Below are positions 11,126 to 21,133 of a stretch of 64,000 nt of DNA, in pieces (position 1 is the stretch's first letter; each line of letters begins with the position of its first letter). A program made the position numbers and the translations under genes. Below the pieces are notes generated by a model. The model saw only the letters and a program-made list of their open reading frames with translations. It did no database searches and was not told the DNA's origin. This DNA is from Verticillium longisporum (taxonomy: Eukaryota > Ascomycota > Sordariomycetes > Glomerellales > Plectosphaerellaceae): contig JAETXT010000001.1 of the NCBI GenBank assembly GCA_019188255.1, positions 5,642,001 through 5,706,000 of the forward strand, written 5' to 3'.

Positions 11126-11449
11126 TTAAGGCTGGCTTGCTGAGTAGTCCATTGTTATATTTGTGCGAGAGAAATACTTTGCTTGCCCCGTCTGGTGTGA
11201 CCTGTCTTTCGAGTCTCGAGCCGATTCCCGTTCTTCCTGGCGGCGAACGCAGGTGAAGCCGGTCTCTTTGGCGCACCGTTCGCAATAGTAGAGGTTTGTG
11301 GAGATGCGAACCATTCCTTTGGAGCTAAGATCGTCTGTTGATGTCATTTCCATGGCAGACGCACATCGCATGCACCGGATCGTCTTGGCCGGGATGGCGA
11401 CGGGAGCGGATTCCAGGCTGGGGCGGGGATCGGTGAATGATGAGTGCAT
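11126..11449 (-). CDS. small zinc-ribbon-like protein, conserved in fungi, function unknown
   Basis: The ATG at 11,449 opens a 107-residue frame (the longer frame uses a GTG). The centre reads IRCMRCASAMEM, then MVRISTNLYYCERCAKETGF: two CxxC pairs about 30 residues apart, as in small ascomycete zinc-ribbon proteins of unknown function. Known relatives, as I recall them, end shortly after the second CxxC, so the Arg/Glu-rich tail (VRRQEERESARDSKDR) may be unspliced intron or readthrough. The N-terminal 25 residues are Ser/Pro-rich without motifs. No close partner gene is seen. Confidence 0.45.
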   Translation of the reverse strand: MHSSFTDPRPSLESAPVAIPAKTIRCMRCASAMEMTSTDDLSSKGMVRISTNLYYCERCAKETGFTCVRRQEERESARDSKDRSHQTGQAKYFSRTNITMDYSASQP

Positions 11450-12835
11450 GATGGTAGCAGTTGACACCGTCGCCGAAGTTTGAGTTCGAGGTAGCTGAAA
11501 TGGTCCGGCTTGTTGGCCGTGGTCATGTTGTGATGTGGTCGTGGTCCTGGTACGGGTTGTGGTCGAAGAAGGGATTCCCTGTCATCCAAATGGCGTTGGT
11601 GTCGCTGTGGGCGTTGTTTGTACTAAAGGAGGAGGGTCTGACAGTGTCATGGGTGATCGATGAGAGCTAGCCTCTCGAAAAAAAGTCTTTGAGTGGGATG
11701 GACTGTTTTCATCTCTGTGGCTTCCCACCATCCGAATCTGAAGGCGATGACACACGAATTTGGCTAATTGAGATTAGATGGTCCAGACTTTTCACGCAGC
11801 GCCTTGTCCCGTCACTCGAGTCTCTTTATAACGTGACTGATTAAAAGACAGGAAAGTGGTATCACTGCACGGGCATCTGGACCGAGAAAATCGCCGAATC
11901 GTCGTATTTCCAGCGGAATGAGAGATTGCCGGTCGCCCGAGAGGCACCATTTTATACAATGTGTTCCCCAGTCTTTGATAGCATCATGCGCTCACTCATC
12001 CCGCGCATTTACCTCCTCACTTCCAATCATCCGCAGCCTTCCCATTGCCCTACTCGTTGCCGCCGCAGCCGCACTCACCACACGACCCGGCGGCTGGGAA
12101 CGCAATTAAGCGACAAAGCGACACGTGCAACTGAGGATCTTTTACGTATTACTGCGACCTGAATGAAGACAGCCGCTCGAGAGAACTGCTGAGCTTGAGT
12201 GACTTATACGAGGAGACTTACCAATCACCCACCAGCATGCTTGCGCCGACATAGCCCGCTTGGCCTATGGACAAGAGAAGCCAGCTCCTCAGGGGCCTGT
12301 AGGGAAAGACCTACGGCTCATGAGTAAGACAGCAGGATTTCCACAGAGTCCTGAGGAACACAGAGCCACCGACCCTTCCATGATCCGTCAATAAGTTACC
12401 GAGAATTGTTCGTTCAATGACTGGGACATTTACGAAAGTAACAAGTATCCCGACCGGCTACGCACCCACCCCAATGGGTCCCGCGCCGGCAACGAGACAT
12501 TTCTGATTGACGCAACCTGACTTTATTTTCGCCGAGACATTGTCGAACACTAGCCACGATTCCCCTTAACACAATTGTTGGTTTACCTCAATGTAAGCTT
12601 ATTGTTTTTCTCAATGACCTTCATTTCCTTCGACCGGCGAAGCCATGGAATACCATCGAACGGATCTTATGATCTTATCTACCCGCAAAGCCTCGAGAGT
12701 TACTCAAGGAGCTCTCACAGCAGCCACTTTCAAGGGAGAGTAGTCAGCATGTTCCGACCCACATTCCGGTGAGATACATAGCCACGTCGCGGTATTTTGT
12801 CTGATCCAATATGATCCAATAGACAGGTGATAGGA
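11450..12835. other. intergenic, nothing recognised
   Basis: Only short overlapping frames are present (for example 11,926-12,162). No domain, repeat array or RNA gene was identified. Confidence 0.35.
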
Positions 12836-13339
12836 CTAGTCGTATATAACTATGAACCCGTTCTTGGACTGTTCAAAGCTGCCGTCCAGTTCGAGGGCCT
12901 CGCGGATCGAGGTCGCTACAGTTGGCGAGACGTACCCGTACACGGGGTCATTGGCCACACCAAGCCAGACAAGCGTCCGCGTTGCCTGCGCGTAGATGTT
13001 TGGCATGAGCAACACCTGGCAGTTCTTCTCTATCACGCTGCCCTGGTTGATGCAGATGGCGTCGGCCCACAGAACGCGCGGCCGGTCGGATAGCCAGAAG
13101 TGAACGAGCGCCGTGACGAGGCTGTTGGTAATGAAGAGCGTGGCACCGTCGCAAGTAACTTGGCAGCGGTCCTGTGCATCGCCCCAGCAGTACGAGATAG
13201 CCTCGAAATCCGGGACAGCATCGAGCGTCGTCACAACGATGGACAGGTTGATAGGATCAGATTCGTCGCCTAGGTAGACGTGCATCAGGCGGATTGTCCG
13301 CGGCGCCGTGATGGCTGCGTACTCGTAAATTGAGGACAT
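12836..13339 (-). pseudogene. HET-domain (heterokaryon incompatibility) protein, N-terminal part only
   Basis: The likely start is the ATG at 13,339 (MSSIYEYAAITAPRTIRL). The HET domain follows: FEAISYCWGD near residue 45, VLWADAICINQ near 96, and a variant of the third block, NCQVLLMPNIYAQATRTLVWLG. HET proteins trigger cell death when unlike fungal individuals fuse and are usually 400-900 residues long. This frame stops at 168 residues, just after the domain core, with no recognisable C-terminal part downstream. It is either truncated or interrupted by a frameshift. The open frame upstream of 13,339 has no domain and is probably leader. Confidence 0.65.
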
Positions 13340-14100
13340 TTCGACGACGGTATTGGCTGTGGCTCTAAGTGGAGAGACCACTTGGTTGTCAAAAGTCTGC
13401 AGGTTAGGTTGCCACGGTGAGGCGGCAGTGCTGCGCTGGACAGCTTTTGACGCGGTACTTGTTGCGGGAAGTACGGCTTGGCGAGTGACACATGCGTAGA
13501 AGTGTTGCAGGTCAAGAAGCGACGTCGGAAGGTGTCGGGCGAGCTGGGAGGGAAACTTGTGATGGAAACGATAAATGGCTGACTTCCGTGTTTGTTGGTG
13601 CCGAACGGCATGCTCCAACGGATGAATATGCGAATCCGTCAAATCGCCATGCACCTAAACCACTAGTCTGGGCTTAGGTAACGATGTTCGTCTTAGGACC
13701 CCTACAGTCCCAAATGGCGTCGAATGAGATGCCAGTGAATCACAAGATCAGGCCACTTTCGCCCACAGGTCTACCGTCTCACTGGTATTTGGTATTTGGT
13801 TTTATGAATTGTCCTCTTTCAGTGTAGGGTACTTGATTGACATATTCTACTGGGATGCCTTCGTTTGCATAAGAACCTAGAACAACCCTTGGTAGAGCTG
13901 AGAATACAACCTACGAGCCTTCCGGGTGACAGCCACGACAACAGCTGCGATAGCCTTATTTTGCCGTCCATGTCATTTACCCCTTCTCACTTCCCAATTG
14001 TAAAGGAGGAATGCGTCGAAGGGAAGGCTGCCAACGAGCCTCTTGCAGACATCTCGAAGTTGAGTCCCACCGGCGCCAACCCTGAGAGTCGAAATCCCCA
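13340..14100. other. intergenic, upstream flank of a LINE
   Basis: No gene recognised. A short frame at 13,979-14,104 ends in TGA overlapping the ATG of the LINE ORF2. It does not resemble the ORF1 of the related LINE at 24,938-26,347, so the element's ORF1 appears to be missing or replaced here. Confidence 0.35.
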
Positions 14101-17100
14101 ATGAGTAGTACGCTCCGTATGATCCAACTCAATGTGCGAAAACGCGGCGAGGTTCACGAGAGCCTCATGAACGACGAGGACATTCAGGACGTAGCGGTGC
14201 TGGCGATCCAGGAACCACAGGCATGGATGATCAAAGGACGGCTGTTGACGACGCCGATGGGACATCACAGATGGACAAAGATGGTCCCACCAACGATTGG
14301 GGAAGGACGATGGGCGATCCGAAGCATGCTTTGGGTAAGGAAGGATTTGGAGGCTGAACAGGTGCGGATAGAGTCTCCGGACATGACAGCAGCATTGTTG
14401 CGGCTTCCAGGGAAACTGGTACTGGTGGTGTCCGTGTACGTGCAGGGGATGGACACCCAGGCATTACAGGAAGCGTGCAACACCATACGTAGAGCGGTCG
14501 CGGACGCCAGGAGAGCCGCAGGAGAGGTGGTGGACGTGGTCATTGCGGGCGACTTCAATCGCCACGATCAACTATGGGGAGGAGACGACGTGTCTCCGGT
14601 ACGACAGGGTGAAGCCGACAACATCATCGACCTGATGAACGAGCTCTCCCTCTGCAGCATGCTCCCGAGGGGCACGAAGACTTGGCAAGGCGGGGACCAC
14701 GAGTCGACAATCGACCTGGTGCTGGTATCAGAAGACCTAGCTGCGGCCATGATCAAGTGTACGACGAACGGAACAGAGCACGGGTCGGACCACCGCACCA
14801 TCGAAACGATTTTTGATGTATCAGTGCCGGCCCCGAAAATCCAGGACCGACCTCTGTACAAGAACGCGCCATGGAATGAAATCAACACTCGAATTTCCAC
14901 TGCACTCGAGACAGCCCCGATGGAAGGCACGGTCCAAGAGAAGACGGACAGACTCATGTCAGTGGTGCTGGAAGCAGTACAGGCCTTGACACCAAAAGCC
15001 AAACCATCGCCACACGCGAAGCGGTGGTGGACGGCGGATCTTACGCAGCTCCGCCACATCCACACACATTGGAGGAACCGGGCGAGGGCAGCGAGACGGG
15101 CAGGACGGAACGATGAAGCACTGGAGAACACGGCCAAGGGAGCAGCGAAACAATACCACGGTGCCATTCGACAACAGAAGAAAACCCATTGGAACGACTT
15201 TCTGGCCGACAACGACAACATCTGGAAGGCCGCCAAGTATCTCAAGTCGGGCGACGACGCGGCATTCGGCAAGGTGCCGCAGCTTGTAAAGGCTGATGGC
15301 ACACGGACGACCAACGGCAAAGAGCAAGCGGAAGAATTGCTTACGACTTTCTTCCCGCCCCCACCAGAGCACATCGAAGAGGAGGGTGAGAGGCCGCAGC
15401 GCGAATCGGCTGTCACCATGCCTGACATCACGATGGAAGAAGTCGAGCGCCGGCTTTTCGCGACGAAATCGTGGAAAGCACCCGGTGAGGACGGGTTGCC
15501 GGCGATGGTCTGGAAACAGATTTGGCCAGCCGTCAAGCACAGTGTCCTTGCGATTTTCCGCGCATCGCTAGAGGAAGGAGTACTCCCCGACCAATGGAGG
15601 CATGCCAAGATCATCCCGCTCAAGAAGCCCGGCAAAGGAGACTACACCATCGCCAAGGCTTGGAGGCCCATCTCGCTCCTCGCCACGCTCGGCAAGGTTC
15701 TCGAGTCGGTTGTTGCGGAGAGGATATCCCATGCAGTCGAAACCCATGGGCTGTTGCCCACGAACCACTTCGGGGCCCGCAAACAGAGGTCAGCAGAACA
15801 AGCGTTGGTGTTGCTGCAAGAACAAATCTACGCAGCATGGAGAAATCGTTGGGTGGTCAGCCTCGTGAGCTTCGATGTGAAGGGAGCATACAATGGAGTA
15901 TGCAAAGAGAGACTCATTCAGAGAATGAGAGCGAGGGGCCTCCCAGAAGATTTGCTCCGTTGGGTAGAGGCATTCTGCTCCGATCGGACGGCGACAATTC
16001 AGGTCAACGGCCAAGCATCAGAGGTCCGGACCCTGCCTCAGGCTGGACTACCGCAAGGATCGCCACTGTCACCGATCCTGTTTCTGTTCTTCAACGCCGA
16101 CCTTGTACAACAGAAGATCAACTGCTATGGAGGAGCTATAGCCTTTGTCGACGACTTCACAGCCTGGGTCGCTGGACCAACCACGCAAGACAACCGTAAA
16201 GGGATCGAGGCGATCATCGAGAAGGCACTGGACTGGGAGCAGAGAAGCGGGGCGACTTTCGAAGCGGACAAGACGGCGGTCATCCACTTCACCCGATGGG
16301 CCAAAAGGTCCGATTCGGAACCTTTCACTATCAAGGGCCAAACAGTCAAACCCAAACAGCATGTCAAGATCCTCGGCGTGATCATGGACATTGGACTCAG
16401 ATACAGGGAACACATTGCAAGAGTGGCGACCAAGGGACTAGAGGCTGCGATGGAGCTGAAACGACTGAGAGGATTGACCCCGGCGACAGCACGGCAGCTA
16501 TTCACGGCCACCGTGGCCCCAGTGGTGGACTATGCCTCTAACGTCTGGAGGCACCGATGCAAAGACCGGACGGCAGCAGCAATCTATCGCGTCCAAAAGG
16601 TCGGAGCGCAGGCAATTATTGGAGCGTTCGTCACGATAGCCACAAGCGTAGCAGAAGCGGAGGCTCACATCGCCAGTGCACCAGAGCGATTCACGAGAAG
16701 GGCCATCAAGCTATGGACAGATCTCCACGCACTGCCTGAGACCAACCCGCTTCGAAAACTGACCTCTCGCATAAAGAAGTTCAGGCGCTTCCACCGCTCA
16801 CCATTTTTCCAACTGGCAACTTCGCTCAACGAAATTCCAATGGAGGACCTGGAAACAATCAACCCATTCATACTGCCGCCGTGGATGGAAAGAGTGCAGA
16901 CCGTCACTGAATGGAACGACGAGGATGCAACACTGACGCGGGTCGATGAGGAGGCCACGGTGCGCATCGCTGTGAGCAGCTCGGCACGAAACGAGGTGGT
17001 CGGCGTCGGTGGAACCGTCAAGGGGCCAGGGACGAGGCTCGAGACGTTTTCCTTCACCCACGGCATGAGGACCGATCAGAACCCATTTTCCGGAGAACTG

Positions 17101-17853
17101 GTAGCGGCAGCATACGCGTTGCGATTTCTGCCGCAGCTGAGGGGGCAGACCGTGACGCTACTGACAAGCAACAAAGCCGCGGTGCTGACACTTCGAAACC
17201 CCCAACAACAGTCTGGACAAGAGTACGTTCGCTGCATCTACGAGGCGATCACCCGACTGCGAGAAACCGGGAACACCATCTCAGTCGTGTGGCTTCCGAG
17301 CCATCTCGACGACGACCTCCTGAAGAAAGCGAAAGGAGAAGCACGCAAGGCCAGCCGAGATGGCGCCTTGCCTGAAAAACAGTTCCCAAAGATGCGATCC
17401 ACCACCCTCAACGCTGCAAGGCGCAAACTACGTGTGGAAAGACGACTACCAGATAATGTTGGAAAACTCTCGAAGGAAGTCGACATAGCACTACCCGGCA
17501 AGCACACTCGAGAACTATATGATAACCTTTCCTGGATGGAGGCGAGCATGCTGGCCCAGCTCAGGACAGGCATGGCGAGACTGAACGCCTCACTTTTCCG
17601 AATCAGGGCAGTAGCTTCAGCCCAATGCGCATGCGGACAAGCGAGAGAGACGGAGCACTTTCTCCTCCGATGCACACGATGGGCAACACAACGAGCCGAG
17701 ACACTCATGCGCCCTGGCACACAAAGAGACAACATCTCCTTCCATTTGGGAGGTAAGACGACATCAGATGGTGATGATTGGAAGCCGGACATGAAAGCAG
17801 TCCGAGCTACGATACGCTTTGCGAAGGCCACGGGCCGACTGGAGAACGTGTGA
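14101..17853 (+). CDS. LINE ORF2: endonuclease, reverse transcriptase, RNase H-like and C-terminal Cys/His region
   Basis: An uninterrupted frame of 1,250 residues. Residues 1-235 are an apurinic-type endonuclease (QLNV near 9, [11 protein letters not shown] near 150, GSDHR near 228). The reverse transcriptase runs from about 500 to 740, with [32 protein letters not shown] near 650 and the catalytic FVDD at 682. An RNase H-like region lies near 955-1075, but two expected Asp positions read SSS and TSN. The C-terminus has [16 protein letters not shown], a zinc-binding knuckle. The protein would nick DNA and copy element RNA at the nick. It is intact and could still be active in trans, although without ORF1 this copy may not be autonomous. 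No C-to-T decay is evident. Confidence 0.93.
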   Translation: MSSTLRMIQLNVRKRGEVHESLMNDEDIQDVAVLAIQEPQAWMIKGRLLTTPMGHHRWTKMVPPTIGEGRWAIRSMLWVRKDLEAEQVRIESPDMTAALLRLPGKLVLVVSVYVQGMDTQALQEACNTIRRAVADARRAAGEVVDVVIAGDFNRHDQLWGGDDVSPVRQGEADNIIDLMNELSLCSMLPRGTKTWQGGDHESTIDLVLVSEDLAAAMIKCTTNGTEHGSDHRTIETIFDVSVPAPKIQDRPLYKNAPWNEINTRISTALETAPMEGTVQEKTDRLMSVVLEAVQALTPKAKPSPHAKRWWTADLTQLRHIHTHWRNRARAARRAGRNDEALENTAKGAAKQYHGAIRQQKKTHWNDFLADNDNIWKAAKYLKSGDDAAFGKVPQLVKADGTRTTNGKEQAEELLTTFFPPPPEHIEEEGERPQRESAVTMPDITMEEVERRLFATKSWKAPGEDGLPAMVWKQIWPAVKHSVLAIFRASLEEGVLPDQWRHAKIIPLKKPGKGDYTIAKAWRPISLLATLGKVLESVVAERISHAVETHGLLPTNHFGARKQRSAEQALVLLQEQIYAAWRNRWVVSLVSFDVKGAYNGVCKERLIQRMRARGLPEDLLRWVEAFCSDRTATIQVNGQASEVRTLPQAGLPQGSPLSPILFLFFNADLVQQKINCYGGAIAFVDDFTAWVAGPTTQDNRKGIEAIIEKALDWEQRSGATFEADKTAVIHFTRWAKRSDSEPFTIKGQTVKPKQHVKILGVIMDIGLRYREHIARVATKGLEAAMELKRLRGLTPATARQLFTATVAPVVDYASNVWRHRCKDRTAAAIYRVQKVGAQAIIGAFVTIATSVAEAEAHIASAPERFTRRAIKLWTDLHALPETNPLRKLTSRIKKFRRFHRSPFFQLATSLNEIPMEDLETINPFILPPWMERVQTVTEWNDEDATLTRVDEEATVRIAVSSSARNEVVGVGGTVKGPGTRLETFSFTHGMRTDQNPFSGELVAAAYALRFLPQLRGQTVTLLTSNKAAVLTLRNPQQQSGQEYVRCIYEAITRLRETGNTISVVWLPSHLDDDLLKKAKGEARKASRDGALPEKQFPKMRSTTLNAARRKLRVERRLPDNVGKLSKEVDIALPGKHTRELYDNLSWMEASMLAQLRTGMARLNASLFRIRAVASAQCACGQARETEHFLLRCTRWATQRAETLMRPGTQRDNISFHLGGKTTSDGDDWKPDMKAVRATIRFAKATGRLENV

Positions 17854-18170
17854 TCCCTTGCGGGGCCTAACACACCAAAACCCCCTTCTTCTACTAACCG
17901 AACCTAACACCCACACCTCGTGTCAACAACAGTAAGCGCCGCTTCAGTCGCCGTAGATAGGACTCTGAACACTTGAAGAATAGCCTTCAAGCAGCTTGCC
18001 AATACAATCTAAACCCCACGAGAAACCGGCGGCAAGACAGAAGACGAGAAAGCAAGAGCGGAAAGATGACCTATTATGGGCTTGGGAGATTCGGACAGAC
18101 TAGAGGAAGCGACCGTGTACAATAGCAAATAGTGCCTTATTGGCTCTAGGCCACCAGGCGTAATAAACTT

Positions 18171-18188
18171 GTGTGTGTGTGTGTGTGT
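18171..18188 (+). repeat. (GT)9 tail at the LINE 3' end
   Basis: Nine GT units directly follow GGCGTAATAAACTT. The position matches the 3' terminus shared with the second LINE, so this is most likely the element's simple-repeat tail. Confidence 0.65.
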
Positions 18189-18666
18189 AATGGTCTGTTT
18201 CATGGGCAGCACCACGAGTGGGCAGTTGATCTATGCATATAACCCTGATTTTCATTGTGGAATGCATTTTGTAGGTTTGTGACGGCGGTGTCATCTGGAG
18301 AATATGAACCGCAAGGACTTCAAGCAGAATTGTGCCACAGAAGGAGCAGTGCTGTCCGACTTTTGCAGTACCACTCACCCCGATAGGGACGTCGACAAAT
18401 AAATTTCGACTGACCGGATGCTCCATATCGGACTTGGTTTGGATGTGATATTATCAAGCCTTCTGGGTGGGTTCACCATCCTTACGCAGGTGAGACTCTG
18501 GTCTGTCTATGCAATGCACAGAGCACTCCAATTAGATGAACGACAGGGCCGTTCAATCACTATATAGACTCAATCGAAGGAATGTCGGCATTGAGCTTCT
18601 ACTCTCCTGGCACTACCTCCAGTTACCCCACTCCTTCAGTTTTTGAATCCGTTTTGTTCCTTCCTT

Positions 18667-18840
18667 TCAGTCGGCCTTCTCCACAACGTCATCCAAATCG
18701 CTAACAGTTGGATCATCGGTATTCGTCTTATCCTGCTCCTTTGACTTGTCAGCGTGACTATCGGCACTTGGTTGATGGGTCCTTACCGAAGGACTTGGAG
18801 GAGGAGCAAGAGGATCCGGCTTCTTCGACTCTAGCGACAT
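18667..18840 (-). CDS. very small predicted protein, possible PEX19 N-terminal-like fragment
   Basis: The ATG at 18,840 gives MSLESKKPDPLAPPPSPS. A well-formed 54-bp intron follows at 18,733-18,786 (GTAAGG, a GCTGAC branch site, AGCAG end), and exon 2 reads DKTNTDDPTVSDLDDVVEKAD before TGA. The spliced product has only 39 residues. The Pro-rich start followed by SDLDDV resembles the N-terminus of the peroxisomal import receptor PEX19, but the remaining 250 or more residues are absent. It could be a fragment of that gene, a short unrelated protein, or chance. The intron grammar is the main reason for listing it. Confidence 0.25.
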   Translation of the reverse strand: MSLESKKPDPLAPPPSPSVRTHQPSADSHADKSKEQDKTNTDDPTVSDLDDVVEKAD

Positions 18841-19785
18841 GGCTAACCAGAACCTAGGGCTCGACATGAGAAGAGGATGTTCTTATAATCGGAACTGAGA
18901 AGTTCTGGCATCATGGACGTTAGCAAGATGGACCTGGCGAATTGTGACGGTGGTGGGTAGTGTCACGCAGATGTGGCTTCCACGCCACAGGAACAGATTC
19001 AGTAATGGACAAGTAAAAAATATATGGAAGTGAGATGATCTGATAGTTCTGATTGATAGAAAGGAAGCAGAAGAGGTTGAAAAGGATGATCTCACAAGGT
19101 GTGGTAAGGCCACCGGCTTCGTAGAATGCAATGCGGACGGCAGAATACCCAGCAGGGGCATCAGCAAAGATCGAAGCTTTCGAGGATCAACGTATTGACA
19201 CAGGCAATCGGTCTCGGTCGAGATGATGGAAGTCTCGATTTGGGAAACAACGCATTCAATGCGCTGCCTGTGCTCTATCACCAGAACCCGACTGAAGTCG
19301 CCAGCAGAAGGGAGGTATGGTAGACTCTCCAGAGAAAGACAGTATGAACAAGCATTAGCTTACCGACAGATGTGTCAATTGAACCAGTACTCAAACAAGG
19401 GATGATCTGGGCATCGACGGCGGCGGATGAAACGGCCTGGTACAGAGTTGGCGGCACGGTGCCCGGATGGAAGGTCGTTCTTATACTTGTTGATCGGTCA
19501 GTCAAACAGCATACTAAGCTGTCACAGGGGTTTTTCACATGGTGGGCAAGCCGTTGGCAATACCTTCCTGCACGGTCTGCATCTTCAGGGGGTCGTTGAG
19601 TTGGCACACTCTCAGGATGTGTAACATTCCCCACGCATGCCCAGCTCCAGGAAACCTACCGAACGGTATTGACCACCAGGATCCGAACTGCCTAGAGTCC
19701 CGCTGGCATGCACACACTGTGGATTGAATGAAATGGACCATTGGGGAAGGTAGCCCAACCAGGAATCAGCAATTGAGTTCGTGAT
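18841..19785. other. region with scattered exon-like frames on the minus strand, no assigned gene
   Basis: Minus-strand frames 19,741-19,535 (HAWGMLHILRVCQLND), 19,634-19,278 and 19,281-18,883 (a short TETDCLC motif) show protein-like composition and possible splice sites (GTAAGC at about 19,363). No frame set could be joined into a recognisable protein. It may be a decayed gene. Confidence 0.3.
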
Positions 19786-20117
19786 TTAGGTGTATGGCTT
19801 GAGAGCTTGCTTTACATCTTCGCAGCCCTTGTCAAAATCGGACAGCTGTGCTAGCACGTCTTCCAGAGCGTACCATGGCGAACCAGCCATACGGAAGCCC
19901 ATGTTATAGGAGCTCTCGTAAGCTAAGACGATGATCAGCTTGGGCCGGGGAGAGCCGGTGCCTACATTATGTGTACAAAGGGTTAGGTCACATCCCCAGA
20001 GAATCCCACGATTGTTGGCGATACCAGAGGCTCTCCCGACATGTGTCCGTAAAACGTCCAAGCACTTGACAAGGATAGTGGCAACCAGGATAACAGCAGG
20101 GCCGCATATTTGGTCAT
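19786..20117 (-). pseudogene. possible small secreted protein, frame broken
   Basis: The ATG at 20,117 opens MTKYAALLLSWLPLSLSSAW, a convincing signal peptide, followed by TFYGHMSGEPLVSPTIVGFS. That frame meets TAA after about 43 codons. The following sequence in another frame reads GTGSPRPKLIIVLAYESSY and ends DKGCEDVKQALKPYT before TAA at 19,786. A region with a CCTAAC branch-like site and TAG acceptor lies between (near 20,000), but no GT donor gives the right phase, so a frameshift is likely. The whole would be about 100 residues, the size of a secreted effector-like protein. No family is recognised. Confidence 0.35.
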
Positions 20118-20827
20118 GGGCGGTCTAGCTGACCGTATCATACACCTTTATCCAATCGAGGTGGCCATGGCACAAAGAATCCATGTGCCTCGACCTAAGA
20201 ACTGCTTGCCATGTCTCAGCCCGCCGTTTTGACGTTCCATGGATGTCAACTTGTATATTGCGAGATCTTGCTTCCAGGCTGATCACCATGAGTTGCTGAT
20301 AATTCGACTGACTTGCTTGTTCAGTCACCTTTCTCATACCCGGTGACATGCGTATTGTGAGGTCTATTTTCTGTCAAGAAGAGTCGTAGGCACGATGCTG
20401 ACGTGATCCGGACATGCAAGTGGCCAGGGAGGAAACCATTGACAGCGATATGACCGGTCATCATCATGGAAGACGGCATGAGGTGTACCAATGGTTATGA
20501 TTCCTGAGCTGCGTCGATGGATTTTCGTGGCTCATGAGTCGGTCATCATGGTATACCCCTGAAAGAAACCGCTGCCACACGATCGCCGGCATATACAAGT
20601 CGTGATGGCTTGAGTATTGTTGGTCCCAGGTCTCAGTGCCAACATGGTGCTACATTATGTAATTAAACCAAATATACCACAAAGTCGTTGCAAAGCAGTT
20701 TATGAGGGCTCTTTATCGTACCCAAAAAGTCCTAGGTCTCGTTTCCGCGGGTTGGCCGCCTCCTTCACCCAACATTGACTATGTAACAGCAGTTTATAGT
20801 TGCTCAATCTAGCGCTGGTTCTTTGGA
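20118..20827. other. intergenic, nothing recognised
   Basis: This stretch lies between the secreted-protein candidate and the left target-site duplication of the minus-strand LINE. No gene or repeat was identified. Confidence 0.4.
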
Positions 20828-20845
20828 TGTTGTTGTCAGATTGAT
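20828..20845. repeat. target-site duplication, left copy (18 bp)
   Basis: TGTTGTTGTCAGATTGAT, identical to 26,559-26,576. It lies directly after the 3' terminus (GGCGTAATAAACT on the minus strand) of the LINE. Confidence 0.8.
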
Positions 20846-21133
20846 TGAGTTTATTACGCCCGATTGGGTCTAGGGCAACTACCAGTTGAATACATATTCC
20901 ATTCCGTCACGCATCTTTCTCATCTCGTCCAGCCCTTATAAAAGTCTCCTCCTGAATGCACACTGCGCATGATCTATGGTTACTGGTGAGTTCTCGTGGG
21001 GTTAGTAGCAAGTTGTCCGTGAAGGCGTCTTCTCCAGGTGCCCAGCTTCCTATAGTCAGCCGCTGGTGCGAACCTGCTGTCATGGCACGAGGTGAGTGTG
21101 TTAGTAGGAGCGAGTGGGTAGTTGTGGGTAGGG

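Larger units (their letters stand above)
14101..18188 (+). mobile_element. Tad-like non-LTR retrotransposon with intact ORF2, ORF1 missing
   Basis: The element contains a complete ORF2 (14,101-17,853) and a 3' untranslated region of about 330 bp. The 3' end is placed by comparison with the LINE at 20,846-26,558: both end in GGCGTAATAAACT, followed here by a (GT)9 tail at 18,171-18,188. No ORF1 is present upstream, so the copy is 5'-truncated near the ORF2 start, or its 5' part was exchanged. The octamer ATGAGTAG at the ORF2 start is shared with the other copy. No target-site duplication was found. Confidence 0.8.

Noticed and set aside
14568..15635. Minus-strand frame of 355 codons inside the LINE ORF2
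   Set aside because: Shadow of ORF2, whose endonuclease and reverse-transcriptase motifs are continuous on the plus strand.
18883..19281. Possible CFEM-like domain (TETDCLC)
   Set aside because: Only one Cys precedes the CLC and the remaining conserved cysteines are missing; the similarity is too short to call.
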